Part shown: positions 33,001 to 48,410 of the stretch, piece after piece
Layout of the letters: every line of letters starts with the position of its first letter
Numbering within the stretch: the stretch's first letter is position 1
NCBI GenBank assembly: GCA_963930775.1
Contig: OZ005690.1
Coordinates: 498,001 to 562,000 of the forward strand
Reading direction: 5' to 3'
Length of the DNA: 64,000 nucleotides
Source: Cliona cf. orientalis
Lineage: Eukaryota; Porifera; Demospongiae; Clionaida; Clionaidae
Position numbers and translations under genes: made by a program
The notes under the pieces: generated by a model
The model's database searches: none
What the model was told of the DNA's origin: nothing
The model's input: the letters and a program-made list of their open reading frames with translations, nothing else

Positions 33001-33608
33001 ATATACATATGCAGTGCCATGGCCACATGTTGTATACATGCATGTATATACATGCATGTTACATGTATACATTATAATTGTTATGGATACATAATATACA
33101 TAATACGTACGTACAATATTACGTATACAAGTACTATGCAAGTACTATAGTCTCATTAACATACTTTTGTGTTGTATTACTTCATAATAACAGTAGCAAT
33201 GTATGGTTTTAGTTACTCAAGCTTAATGCTTGTATACATGTACCTTCAGACTAGACATGTATTGCAGGCCAGCTTAATTTGCAAAGCCACTAGGGTGCCA
33301 CAGCATGTACTATAATTATTTAATTTACAGGTATACATGTATACATGCATATATTATGTCATACCATATCAATATTAACGGATACATACATGCATGCATG
33401 CATTCGAATCCTTGAGAACCAGGGGCGGAATGTTGTACCAGAAATGCCTTATATAATTATAATTTAGGACGTCTTAAAAGTTGCATGACTTCTGTATGTA
33501 CGTGTGTGATGGGAAGAAGCTACTACATGAATGCACGCATGCATTACATGTAGTTATTTGTCAAACATTGTTGGCTGCTGTTAGCTAGGGTATATTATGG
33601 GTGCATGC

Positions 33609-33860
33609 ATGATGAAACCTCCCCCCACTTGTTTACTATTAATTAAGAGAGGGGGGTGCACATACATACCATGAGGGGGGAGATGAAACTCCCCCCCTTG
33701 TTTAAGATAGGGGGTGCACATACCATACCATGAGTGGGGGAGGGGGGATGAAGCTTCCCCCTTGTTTGCTATTAATTAAGAGAGGGGGGCACATACATAC
33801 CATGAGTGGTGGGGGGGGGGGGGGGGGAGATGAAACTTCCCCTACTGCTAATTATGAGAG
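33609..33860. repeat. G/C-run minisatellite
   Basis: Four imperfect units of about 60-65 bp. Each contains GATGAAACTCCCCCC or a close variant, TTGTTTACTATTAATTAAGA or a shortened form, AGGGGGGTGCACATAC and ACCATGAG. The last unit has a G-run of about 17 that could form a quadruplex. Confidence 0.65.
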
Positions 33861-34108
33861 GGGGGACGGGGGTGGAGATGGAGTTTGGGGAAATACGATA
33901 AACAAGAGAGATTCAAGGGTTGCAAGCTTAGCCTAGGGGCAGGCCGGATGACAGAGCTATAATGTTTATGGGACTAGAATTAGAGACCATTTATGAATAC
34001 TGTCTGTGTGGATATATACAACATGGTGGGATATACACAACATGTCGTAAGCTGTAGCTAGCACTTGTATGCAAGCCCTAAGATTTTTTTTTTCCTAGGA
34101 AAATATCC

Positions 34109-34180
34109 GGACTTCAGTGGGGATCGAACCCACAAACTCACATTTCCGGTGCGATGCTCTACCAGTTGAGCTACCAAGCC
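34109..34180 (-). tRNA. tRNA-like sequence, probably a pseudogene or SINE head
   Basis: On the minus strand it reads GGCTTGG TA GCTC AACTGGTA GAGC, an anticodon arm TCGCA-CCGGAAA-TGTGA and a perfect T arm GTGGG-TTCGATC-CCCAC. A- and B-box promoter sequences are therefore good. The acceptor stem pairs poorly (one G-G mismatch and two G-U pairs). Base 33 is C instead of U. The nominal anticodon GGA would be serine, but the long variable arm of serine tRNA is absent. I favour a decayed tRNA or tRNA-derived repeat. Confidence 0.5.
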
Positions 34181-34194
34181 CCTCTCACACACAC

Positions 34195-34285
34195 ATGCAC
34201 TCTTACATGACCTATTCACACACACATGCACTCTTACAAGTATAATATGTCATGTAAGAGTGCATGTATGTGTGAGTGTGTGCCC
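34195..34285. repeat. inverted repeat, CA/TG-rich
   Basis: ACATGCACTCTTACATGAC (from about 34192) is mirrored by GTCATGTAAGAGTGCATGT (from about 34249), with a second partial copy of the left arm between them. It lies directly beside the tRNA-like sequence. Confidence 0.55.
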
Positions 34286-35263
34286 CTTAAGCTTAGTGTA
34301 TAGGAGGAAATTAGAAAGGAAATTATTAACTTATCAGGCTACACCCTAGGTACATCTAATTGATTCAGGAACATGTAACAACTTCATATAATAATTATAA
34401 TATCGAGCAGCTGCTGCATGTATGTGTGTACTAGCCACCCAGCGAGCGAGCGAGCGTGTTGCTACCGGTGATCTAGACTAAGACCTATGGATCGAGTTAC
34501 TGATTGGCACAATTATGTGACAGTCGAGATATTGTCAGAGTAATTTGAGAACATAACGATTAAACGATTAAACGCACGCGGCCATGGCAGCCGGGGAGAG
34601 GGAGAAATATTATTAATAAGTAAACACAGCTGCCATTACATTTACAACCATCGGACATAATTGGTTATTATCAATCACAGGGCATGTACTAAGCATGTAG
34701 GTCGTTATCATGTTAATAATTATTAATAATTATTAGTGATCGGGTTGCCGTGCTATTAATAGCACACAGTGATCAACTGCTGACGTAACAGCTGAGTGAT
34801 AAAAAGTACCGTTTGAAAACATACTGTTACTGTAGTACTTGAAGTGGTTTGAATTTCAGTGTCTTTTTCGTTGTATTCTATGATATTCAGCAAGACCTGT
34901 ACACATGTATATAATATATGAGAGAAATTTTAAAAATATATGGTGCAATAATCATGAAATAGAAGTCAGAGCCATTAATTACCATAATATACTCTCTCCC
35001 TCCTCCCTCTCTCCCTCTCTCTCCCCGCCCCTTTCTCTCTCACTCTCCCTCTCTCTCCCTCTCTCTCTCCACACATGCACACACACACAACAACAATGCT
35101 ATCTATGGACATGATGTAATGATTGATATATACATGATGCTAAATTAAGGCAGGGGACCATAACCTTGTCGGATCATTAGTGATTGAATAATTACGACAA
35201 CAAATTTTTAACATGGTATTCGTCTGGTTCCAAAAATTTCCACGAAATTAATAATATCATTAC

Positions 35264-35400
35264 TATATCAGCGTCGCTAGGCGTCCCATTAACTTCAAAT
35301 TCATCGGAGGTTCCAGCGTGCTCCCGTCTGAAAGCTTTTTGATAGTCATTGATAGAAATATCTCCAGCATGCGTGACACAGACTACATAACTGGAGTGCT
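35264..35400 (-). CDS. possible orphan exon
   Basis: On the minus strand TTATTACAAG precedes an open stretch with protein-like composition (HSSYVVCVTHAGDISINDYQ, then FRREHAGTSDEFEVNGTPSD). It ends at GATATA before GTAATG. No family is recognised and no neighbouring exon was found, so this is a weak call. Confidence 0.22.
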
Positions 35401-36841
35401 CTTGTAATAATAATAATATTATTATCAAAAGTTGTTCAGTCTAGCAGCAGAGATTTGTAGTGACTTTTAGATATCACAGCTTTTAAGGATGTATAGCGGA
35501 GATTTAGGGAGGGAGAGAGAGAGAGAGAGAGAGAAAGAGAAATAAGGATACCTTCCCAGAGATCATGCAGCTAGCTAGCACCCCTGAAACAAAGAAGACA
35601 TGCAAAGCCACCTGCACAGTCATGGATATGGGCGTACCAATTAATCTTAAAATAGGAAGTATGGCTACTCTACTAACCTGGAGGAAACCTCAACAAGTTT
35701 GGATTAAAAGTCCAAATCCATCCTCATTGTTGAGACTTCACTCCAGCTCCCACACTAGAACTCATGCCTGCCTAAATGCCCCCAGGCAACCACACACTGG
35801 CGCCTCCAGGCCTGACAGCTGGTTGTAAAGTTGTAAATCTTGCCCCTAATGTTGCTATACATACACATGCACATTATAATTATGATAATTATGCAAATTT
35901 AATAACGCTAATAATGTTACATAATAATATTATTATAATAATATACACAGTCCAGTTGGCATGCAATGTATATGCACATGCATTATTACTAATAATAAGA
36001 TTACTCATGCCCATATTTATACCCAAGTCAACCTCTTACTTGGATCTTGACAACTATACTGTTAATTTTGTAATTTTTCACATGCATACAAGTATCATGT
36101 ACTTGTACATGTACATGTACATGTACCATACTTGTACTTGTATGCATGTGCATGTACTTGCTTGTAGGCTGAGGGAACCAAAATTCAATATCCACCTGAC
36201 CTGGTTGTGGTCTAGCAGCTGTTTCTAATTAAAAATGACATTAATTTTTTTGATAATACTTATATAGCTTCCCTGGCCTGGAGCACCCCCTTATGGGCTG
36301 ATGCACACCCAATATTGGTCTAGATCTACACAGTCCACTTACCCTAACAGAAGCCAGATAAGAGTACTGACCAGAAATTAATGCAAATTTTAAAATTTTA
36401 ATCAACACTGAAAGGTCACTTGTGATTGGCTCCAGGACAACAAAAATTAATGCAATATTAAGAGCAGCAGCTGCAGCTAGCTCAATATGCGGCGCTACTA
36501 CACAGCTACTACACAGCTACTATATAGGGCATTATAGAGCAGTGTATTCTTGCATAGATAGTAGAAGGTGTAAGTAAGTACATAATATTATGTTTACCAT
36601 TCTACTATCTATGGTTCTTGGAGGGCCTTGCAGCCTCACTTGGTAAGCCTGATGCACTATGCCAGAAGACATTATAAGGTAAGGAAGCTAAGGTCAGCCA
36701 TACTTCCTGGCAGCTGCTCAATGATGTTATTATGCTCCAGCTAAGAAAAATAGATTTTCAGTCAACTACCTTGCATACATGTACATAGCTTGGAATGGCT
36801 TGAGACCTATAAGGATTCAGAACAAGAATTAAGCTAGTCAA

Positions 36842-36940
<99 letters not shown>

Positions 36941-38414
36941 AGTACCAAAAACTCTCTTAGACTAATGCAAATTATTTTTAATCCAAGACACGCTGCATTG
37001 GGTGTAGGGTCCTGTAGACAACCATGAGGTCACGCATGCGACAATAAATTAAATATTAAGAGCTGCCAGCTGCAATTATGTATATATGTATGTAGGCCAC
37101 TTATCAATATTAAGAACTAGCTTAGTGTGGTATTCAGTGAAAACCAGACCTCTAATGATGCATGCCTTTGTCCTGCAGCTGCTGACATTTAGAGGCCTTA
37201 CAGCTAGGCTGGGAGGGAGGGAGGAAGGAGTGGGGCTTTTTCTTAGAAGTGGTAGTCTTATAAAATACATTTATTTATATAAGGCTTAGAGGGAATAACC
37301 TACAGGGAGAATTCTCCACAGCACTGCAGGGGCATCTCTATTATGATATTATATAACTGCTTTCAGTCTGCTTGAATTTGAAAAGGAGAGGGGGGGGGGG
37401 GGGGGGAGAAGAAATCATTAATAGCAGCTGCACTCCAAGAGCACCATGGCATAATATAGTGTGCATCCTACCACAAAAATTCATTTTTAGTCTCTCTCTT
37501 TTGCTCTGAGACTCTCCTTTCTTCTCTCCCTCCCCTCTCTCTCTTTCTCCCTCCCTCTCCCTCCCTCTCTCTCTATCACTTTGCCAAAACAGAGACAGTA
37601 GGCTAAGGGTGGGGCATTGTGTTACATAATACCATCCCTCACTGTACATGTACCTGTTGCTATGTAATTACATGTACCCACAAGATACACCAATTACATA
37701 ATAATAATAATATTACCATGCCTCCTGTAACAGCCAATTTGGCACACCCCACACACTACTACTGTGTATATATTAAATAATATAATACACTAATAAAGAA
37801 GGAGACATGATCCATTGTGTCACTGTAGATACACACCTACTTAGGTAGTAGCTGGAAGAATTAATTATAAAGGAACTGCTCTACTGATAATTATTAATGA
37901 TTGTCATAATTACAGCCACACCTGGAGAGGGGTTACTACAATAATTACATAATATTACCCTAGACCAGACAACACACTTTTAATTAATAGTCAGGGTGCA
38001 GCAGGTACCTATAATAATATTATTCCAACACTATCCATATCCTCAATATTCTATAATTATAACTTACAATTGCATTAACAGAATATGATATAATATAATA
38101 GCGTAGTCTAAGCTATGTAGGCTGGCCAGATCAGTTGCCTGCTGCAATGGACCCTTAGACTCTAGTTGTCACAAATACTGTGATTTGATTGGTTAAAAAC
38201 AAGGGTTCTAAGCTACTTGGAATCCCTCTACATAGAAATCTAGTTCTTTAGGAAACAACATACAAGAAGTTACTAAGCAACACTGTTACAGCATGCTCGA
38301 GTGTAAACAAGTTAGATACTTCAGCCAATTAATGGGATCTACAGATCAGTTGCCTGCTGTAACCAACCGACCCTTAGAGCCATTAGGTGTACGTGTGTGT
38401 GAGTGTGTGAGTGT
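35401..38414. other. gene-poor interval
   Basis: AT-rich and repetitive. It contains a GA tract, ACATGTAC runs near 36100, poly-G at 37389-37408 and a CT-rich patch at 37495-37575. No frame longer than about 150 codons is credible. I see no exon that continues the PDZ gene on the minus strand. Confidence 0.4.
36843..36939. repeat. (GA)n microsatellite
   Basis: About 95 bases of uninterrupted GA. Confidence 0.95.
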
Positions 38415-38537
38415 GCATATATGTATTTATTCAAATAGAAGCCACAGCCCGATTTGTAGCCACCCTCAAATAGTAGCTGCACTCCAGCAAGGCTGAAATT
38501 AATAGTAGCCGCAGCTAGTATTCGAATAAATACGGTA
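38415..38537. mobile_element. small MITE-like element
   Basis: TATATGTATTTATTCAAATA at the left end is roughly mirrored by TATTCGAATAAATACGGTA at the right end, about 120 bp apart. AGCCGC/AGTAGCTGC repeats lie inside. It has no coding capacity. Confidence 0.5.
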
Positions 38538-39242
38538 TGTGATTGTGTACGAGTGTTACATGTATACATGTCATTTTTCGACTATATAATTTTATTATAA
38601 TATAGAAGATAGATTCATACAAAAACATAAAATTATACCATACAAGACTTTCACAATAATGGTAATAATTATTATTCCATTCAGTCTAGACTTTCATTAT
38701 CGACTTTTTACGGACCAATAAACATTCAGAACACGTGCAATTTGCTACGGTAACTAGCCATCGTGTTTTCGGACAGTGCGAAATGCAATTACAGCACTAA
38801 CAGGGTCATGTTGGCGAGCGTGTGACGCGGTGTAGCATGGCTGCCTCCATATGCCTACCCCCCTCTCCTACGACCCTTTGATGTGCTTAATTGGATTAAA
38901 AAATTTAATTATCAACATGGTTGGGATTATTACCATTGTGAGCCCCCCTGCCTTTCCCTTCGTATATTTGTAGTAATGTACGCAATAATTAAATTATGCA
39001 GCCTATAGGCTAGCTACTCTGCGCTTATGATGCTACGTATATAAAATGATCCTATGTTAATTACTATTGTAGATAGCAATAATATTAATTTGTACTTTCA
39101 AAAATCTGGACTTATTGTAGCAATTAGTGCTTGTATTAACTATTATTATACTAGTAATTAATTATGACTGGTCCACTTATGCAACTGTAATAATAATCAT
39201 GTGAAGTATTTACTAATAGATGGTTATATTTAATTAGCGTAC

Positions 39243-42934
<3,692 letters not shown>

Positions 42935-42939
42935 AATTT

Positions 42940-43085
42940 AATATTCGCAAGCAGCTGAACGGCTGAACTTTGATTATGCACCCGCCATTAATTATTTTGC
43001 AAAAATTATTAACACAAAAAAGTGGGCGTAGCTAATCATGAGCCGCTGCACGTGACCAGTGCCAGCCACGCCCCCTACCTTGCTT
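42940..43085. promoter_or_regulatory. promoter module, copy P1 (upstream of L27/PDZ gene)
   Basis: The order on the plus strand is ATTCGCAAGCAGCTGAACGG, GATTATGCACCCGCC, AAAAGTGGGCGTAGC, CTGCACGTGACCAGTGCC and AGCCACGCCCCC. It contains an E-box of the CACGTGAC type and GC/CACCC boxes. It lies just upstream of the ATG at 42934 and recurs at P2-P4. Confidence 0.55.
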
Positions 43086-43292
43086 GAAGCACCTAACAGA
43101 GAAGAAATAAGTGATCAAGCATTAAATTTTAATCGGTACAAGTACTTTATAAATATACTATATATAGCTATAATCTATATGTACGATCAGTAGCTACATG
43201 GCATTGTCTCGCGTGGCTATAGTATTAGTATATAGAATCATGCACACATAATCTATAAGTAGACTTAAATAATTATTATTATAGACACTTAC

Positions 43293-43373
43293 AATTGCCA
43301 TTCCTCTACACACAACTTCAATGACTCCATGCATGGTCTTGAGGAATTTTCTTGGATGCAGTGAATGAGACAT
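43293..43373 (-). pseudogene. orphan first exon of a MARVEL-like gene
   Basis: Minus strand ATG 43373 reads MSHSLHPRKFLKTMHGVIEV to CRGMAI, then donor GTAAGTG. It aligns with exon 1 of the four-transmembrane gene at 48273-48410 (VKVIPQGIIELSLRGAAI, GTAAGC), with the same splice phase. About 200 bp further on, TTAG-GTGCTTCAAGCAAG could be the first bases of exon 2. The sequence then runs into promoter module P1, so the remaining exons are gone. Confidence 0.5.
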
Positions 43374-43937
43374 GTTAATTCAAGCTGTTGACTCACTAAA
43401 TTTTGATCACTGAGTGGTGATAGCTAGAGAACTATAAGTTGATATGCATTCTGCTTGCAATGGATCTTGTGCAATAACTTTCTCTTTCCCAAAAGTAAAC
43501 TTGGTAGTTTAACTGGCCCCGCTAAAGTATATACTGAGTGAATCTGTTACAGTATGCGGCATAATTATGCAACTAGCGGATATGTTTTGTATTGATTTTG
43601 AGAGTAACAAAAAATTTAATCTAAAGCCAATATGAACAAAACACAGCAACATCTGTTCATAAGCTGTAACTATCATGTTATTGCATACTATACTTACTAG
43701 AAATGTTCAGCAATAATGTACCAATTCACTAATATATATAGTCGGCTTACGGTACTGACTATATACTAGTCTGCATGTATCTAATATAATATTATAGTAC
43801 AAAAAATATAAAGCCATAATAATAATGAAAATGATTGTATGCATGCAGCAACATCTATTCAAAAGCACTAACTGTCATGTTATATGATAATGCTACTTAC
43901 ACCCCCAGCCCTGCATGGTGACACCACTGATTCTTAC

Positions 43938-44043
43938 CTTTTTCAACTTCGGGTATAATAATATGGCTTGTTCTGTGACAAATCTCTCGATCCTGCCGGC
44001 GCAAATGAATTCTACGAGCTGTGATCTAGCTCGTCTTTTATAG
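43938..44043 (-). promoter_or_regulatory. possible TATA promoter and 5' UTR exon
   Basis: Minus strand CTATAAAAGACGAGC (box at about 44034-44043) is followed by about 90 bases ending in AAAAAG-GTAAGAATC, a good donor. It could be the non-coding first exon that belonged to the orphan MARVEL exon. Confidence 0.3.
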
Positions 44044-44252
44044 GGAACCCAGCTTGCTATATAATAGTTATAAGAGGATAGGCCTGTATGACATAATTTT
44101 ATTATAGACAAAGCTAAGCAAGTCTTAGAGTCCACCCGTGTCAACTGGTGCACACTTAAAAGTTTATTTCCGCATCCCATTGTGGTGCATTACGTGCTTT
44201 ATTTACATGTAACTATAGGGTGCATGTGCACTTCTTGTGTCACAGTGCTGGC

Positions 44253-44502
44253 TAGATTGCCTAATCAAACTGTCCATTACTCCAGCTTTGCAAATATGGG
44301 GTTATATGACTCAATTTACTGCTGATGCTCCGATCCTGATATATCAGATTCTACTAGGTTTCTGTTTGCATATAGTGGGCATCAGTGTTTGAAAGATTGC
44401 TAGCCTCTAGTAGCTAGGCTAGAGCCATGCAGGTGGTCGTGACTGATGGAAATATCGTCAATTTAAGAGTTTAATGGACGGTTTGATTAGGCAAGCTAAC
44501 CG
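44253..44502. mobile_element. foldback MITE-like element
   Basis: TTGCCTAATCAAACTGTCCAT at the left end is mirrored by ATGGACGGTTTGATTAGGCAA at the right end, 250 bp apart. No coding frame. Confidence 0.65.
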
Positions 44503-45176
44503 GTAGACACTATCAATCTCACTCTAATTACCTGTAAACAAAGCACTACACACCATAATCTGATGCGGAACTTGATGTTAATATTGATATACATTGGGCT
44601 CTTCCATTCATTAAATAGGCATACGCCCCCATCCATCAGGCGCTGATCCAGAAAACTTGCATGGAAGGTGGCTGATGGGGTGGCTACCCATAGTAAATCA
44701 TACTGGTGCAGGGGGGGGGGGCTGGTTAATAATGGTGGGCATCTCCTATACTACGTTACATAAAAGAATTGGTGAGGGGGTGGCTAGCCACCCTATCCAC
44801 CCCCCCTGGATCAGCCCCTGCCCATTGAGGGGTGATAATTACATCCTGGGGGGGGGGGGGGCTTTTTTGTGAGTTTCTTGAGGGTTCTTTTGGCAATTTA
44901 ATTGGTTCTTATGGGCCTCTTTTGGCGATTATAATTAATCTTGTGGGGTATTTTCTACCAAAAAGCAGATTCCGGAGGGGTCAAGCAATCACTTATTAAT
45001 TTCCAGATGGTATTTCAGACAAATTTAATTGATCCTAGGGGGTTCAACTGTCCAAATCAATTATTCTTAGGGGGCAAAACAAGTTAATTAGTTCTTGGGG
45101 GATCATTTCATAATTTGCTCCTCAATAGGGGGTATTTGCTTACAATGGAAAAGCCCATTCATAACTTCTTACATAT

Positions 45177-45312
45177 TCGCAAGCAACTGAATGGCTGAAC
45201 TCTGATTATGCACCCGCCATTTCATTGATTTGCAAAATAATTAACATAAAGTGGGCGTAGCTAATCATGGAGCCACTGCATGTGACCAGTGCCAGCCACG
45301 CCCCCTACCTTA
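45177..45312. promoter_or_regulatory. promoter module, copy P2
   Basis: Same order of boxes as P1 (TTCGCAAGCAACTGAATGG to AGCCACGCCCCC) with CATGTGACC replacing CACGTGACC. It sits directly upstream of the GATD1-like exon at 45324. Confidence 0.55.
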
Positions 45313-45323
45313 ACACAAACAAC

Positions 45324-45381
45324 ATGGCTGGAATGAGGGAGAAACCGTCTTGTTTGATCGTCTGTAGCTCCCACTCGCGAG
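45324..45381 (+). pseudogene. duplicate of GATD1 exon 1
   Basis: 58 bases encode MAGMREKPSCLIVCSSHSR plus one base, followed by GTAAGCACAAGATACG. The protein is the same as that of the exon at 48611-48668, 3.3 kb away, and the two differ by only a few silent bases. It has its own promoter module. It could be a remnant or a working alternative first exon that splices past the MARVEL gene into GATD1 exon 2. Confidence 0.6.
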
Positions 45382-45399
45382 GTAAGCACAAGATACGGT

Positions 45400-45537
45400 C
45401 AGCTAAACGGCTGAACTCTGATTATGCGCCCGCAATTAATTATTTTGCAAAAATTATTATTAACACAAAAAAGTGGGCGTAGCTAATCATGGAGCCACTG
45501 CACGTGACCAGTGCCAGCCACGCCCCCTAAACGGTTA
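45400..45537. promoter_or_regulatory. promoter module, copy P3
   Basis: Starts CAGCTAAACGGCTGAACTC and ends CACGTGACCAGTGCCAGCCACGCCCCC-TAAACGG. No exon follows it. Confidence 0.5.
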
Positions 45538-45971
45538 GTCTTGTATGCAGTTTCACAGTATACTCTTATCAAAGACCTACCCACAGACAGTGACTAATTT
45601 AGAATGTTTACAGTATGCACCATGGTTATTGTCCACTTCAGAATTATTAATTTTATCATCACATGACTCTCACACAGACAATTGCAAGCATAAACTGCCT
45701 ACTTAGCAGCAGACAGAGAGACAGCTTAACATGTAAGTGGAACTAAACATTTCATCACCTTTACAATAGGAACTAAGGCAGCTCACATGCCAACAGTACA
45801 CCCATTGATGATTCACTCTAATCCTTTGAACTTTATATTTATAGCCTAACTATTCAGCATGATTCAACACTATTTCTGAATATCATAGAGGCACATATTA
45901 TATTGTGAGCTATTCCCACTTGATTAAATTTAGTTGTACAGTTCCACACCTCACTGTCAGTCTATAGCTAG

Positions 45972-45999
45972 CTGAGGAAGGCCCAAGGGCCGAAACGTC
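45972..45999 (+). ncRNA. hammerhead-core-like / retroelement tail motif
   Basis: CTGAGGA, then a 5-bp stem GGCCC-AA-GGGCC, then GAAAC-GTC. This matches the CUGANGA - stem II - GAAA core order of hammerhead ribozymes found in Penelope-like elements and related repeats. I could not build convincing stems I and III, so it may only be a decayed 3' tail of a retroelement. Confidence 0.3.
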
Positions 46000-46517
46000 C
46001 TGCTATTGTTAATTTTATGTAACTGTGTCTATCTGCTCAAAAAAGATAATATTATTGTTACTATTTCATGAGCTTAACAATCTCCCCAGCTAGCATTAAT
46101 TAAGCGACTTGTAGTCACCACGTTCTACCTAATTCAATTATGCTAGAGTGAAGTCCAATATTAATCTTAGAGGCAAGCATACAACTTCTAGCTACAGAGC
46201 ATTTATACCATGATTGATGACATTTGCCGAGCAAGGTTCATTTTCATAATTCAGTAAGGGATATTAAGTAATAATAATATTAGAGGTACCAAATGTACTT
46301 AATATTTTGGCCCTTTGAACACAAAAAAGGATCTGTTTGACCACCACAATATACAACAGCTACACTAACACGACTCACTGAAGTAGCTAAGTGGATGACT
46401 GTACTGTAGCTGTTCCATTGATATCCAATTGAAAGTCAAAACTTATATAATTATAATGATTATTATTATAGTAACAAAAAACACCTAACTATATAAAGTT
46501 GAGCGTATGAGGTTTCT

Positions 46518-48410
46518 TCACTCTTTAGGGGCATAATCTTCGGCCTTAGAGTCTTTCTTGCCCCCAGCTGGGGCCTCATCTCCGTGGGTGGGCCAGAAGA
46601 ATACATATTTCACCAGGAGAAAGTAGACTATCATCCCGATGAACAGAAACAGAGCAAAGAATGAGAATGCCTATATACAATGTCATAATTTAATAACAGA
46701 TCATTGGGGATACTTTTTTAGCTTGCTAATATTATAGCTATAACATGCATTAGTGATATCAGTGTTGCGTATTAAAATTTAATTTTAATTAGCTGCTTCT
46801 TTGCATTCTATAAAGCCCCGTTTACACTATAGGCCTTTAAACCAACTTGGAAGCCAGCTTAGTTTATATAAGCTGGCTAAATTAACTGGCTTAAGGCGCT
46901 TACATAAGCTGGCTTAAGGCCCTAAGTGTAAACACGATTAAAGCACATTCCAAAGTGGTTTAGTCTAAGCCAGCTTGTATGTGTAAACGGGGCTTAATAA
47001 TATGTGACCTGCTTTGACAAAAGGGACCATTCATGTTAGTATGAAACAAGATCAATTTTTGTCATGATAATGTCCAACTTGCTTTCTACAAATGTACTAG
47101 TGAGTATACTTGTATCAGCGTATTGCCATCAACATACCAGCAGATACACCTACAAAATATACATTATACTCTATCCATACTAGTGCAAGCTACATACGAC
47201 AAACACGAAGTCCCAAATGGTCCCTTTTCTCACAGTTGGTCACATATGATTATGAGATACCAATTTAATACTGGGTATGCATGACATTTTCATGATTAAT
47301 TTTGGTGCATTTGCATTATCAGAAGCATTATTTCTTCTCAGGTACTAACTATTGGTCTATCACTCCTCAGTTCATGAACTTTTCATGGAGTACTCACAGC
47401 TGTTGCTCCGGATGACGATGTGAATACCCCAGTACTAACACCATTCGTGCCATCAAGTGCAGCCCACCTCCCAGCATAAGCCGCCATTGACACGGCAGAG
47501 CAAAAGTAGCCACCTGCAGCTATCCCAATGGCGATGATGTCCTGAAAAAAAAATTATACTGATGATAAATGATTGGCATAATGATATGTTATCATGCGTA
47601 TGTATAGTCTTGTCCCCAGGCAACTTCCAGGCTAACACAGTGTTTAATATTAACGCAAAGAGTGGCCTGGAGATAAGGTTAGCTAGGGGTATGTATATTG
47701 TTGGCAGGTTGTTTTGAGTGTAATCATTAGTGGGAGCAAAGGAATTAATACAGTTATATAGCAATACCACAAGGAAGAAATAAGACCAGTTGATAATGGG
47801 AACAGGTCTGTATGCAAGCTTGACATGAAGGAAGAGCTGAACGATGGCAAGAGCCTGGTACAACATCACCCAGAAGGAGAGGAAGATGGTCCACCCGGCA
47901 GCAGAGTGAGTGGAGCTGGCCGGAACACTAATGCTTGAATTACTGGCTAACACAGAGACATTGATGCTTTCAACTGCATGATGACTGGCAGCAGCACATA
48001 TGAGTGCAACAAATCCTAGTACCTGCATGCGTGAAAATTAATTAACGTTAGAGCATAATAATATCATAAATATGTGACAAGAGTGCAAACGAGCCCCTCC
48101 CACTTCATTGCTGAGTTACTAACAACGAACCCCTCCCAACATCTTGCAGGGACCGTAGACCAGCCCGATGGATTCAGACGGCTACTAGCATGCTTTTAAA
48201 AACAGTCATAGGCTACATGTACGCTTTAATAGCACGTTTAAAACCAAAAATCGATCATAAGGATTTGCTTACAATTGCTGCTCCTCTCAGGGAGAGCTCG
48301 ATGATTCCTTGGGGTATGACTTTCACGATGTCGAGACTCGGGCTTGAAAATGTCCGTAGGGTGGCCATTCCCACCTTCTTCGTGGCGGTTGCTGCTATCT
48401 CATCTGCCAT
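46518..48410 (-). CDS. four-transmembrane MARVEL-like vesicle protein
   Basis: Probably a membrane-trafficking protein of the MARVEL type (synaptogyrin/CKLF-like layout), with both termini in the cytosol. Exons: 48410-48273 (MADEIAATATKKVG to RGAAI), 48022-47768, 47541-47398 and 46671-46518; phases agree. TM1 is GAAIVLGFVALICAAAS. A luminal loop follows with several Asn/Ser sites (NVSVL, NSSIS). TM2 is WTIFLSFWVMLYQALAIVQ. TM3 runs from NWSYFFLV across the junction into AIGIAAGGYFCSAVS. TM4 is FSFFALFLFIGMIVYF. The C-tail is charged (GDEAPAGGKKDSKAEDYAPKE). In the assembled sequence an A4 run at 46620-46623 puts the last part of TM4 and the tail out of frame. Without one of those bases the frame is open to TGA 46520-46518. 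As written, it would end early after YFSPGEICILLAHPRR. Confidence 0.6.
46813..46995. mobile_element. MITE in MARVEL gene intron
   Basis: AAGCCCCGTTTACACTATAG is mirrored by TGTATGTGTAAACGGGGCTT. About 183 bp, with internal AAGCTGGCTTAAGGC repeats. Flanked by TA. Confidence 0.8.
47001..47247. mobile_element. second MITE in the same intron
   Basis: TATGTGACCTGCTTTGACAA then AAGGGACCATT is mirrored by AATGGTCCCTTTTCTCACAG then TTGGTCACATA. About 247 bp. It starts six bases after the previous element ends. Confidence 0.75.

Larger units (their letters stand above)
29491..35263. other. gene-poor interval
   Basis: No gene can be supported. Present are a CA microsatellite, TACATGTACA tracts (31140-31275, including a 30-40 bp direct repeat), a GA/CT-rich patch (34993-35070) and a fragment at 32510-32650. 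That fragment is a reversed echo of the array flank (TAGAATAGGGCAAAATTTTC, ATGTTTTGGTAAGCACAAC). The short open frames at 30202-30474 have no recognisable motif. Confidence 0.45.
44503..46517. other. interval between orphan MARVEL exon and MARVEL gene
   Basis: Contains poly-G runs (44711-44720, 44850-44861), a loose repeat of TTAATT(G/A)(A/G)TTCTTGGGG-type units (44880-45130), two promoter modules, a second GATD1 exon 1 and a ribozyme-like motif. From 46000 to 46517 I see nothing but AT-rich DNA. Confidence 0.4.
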
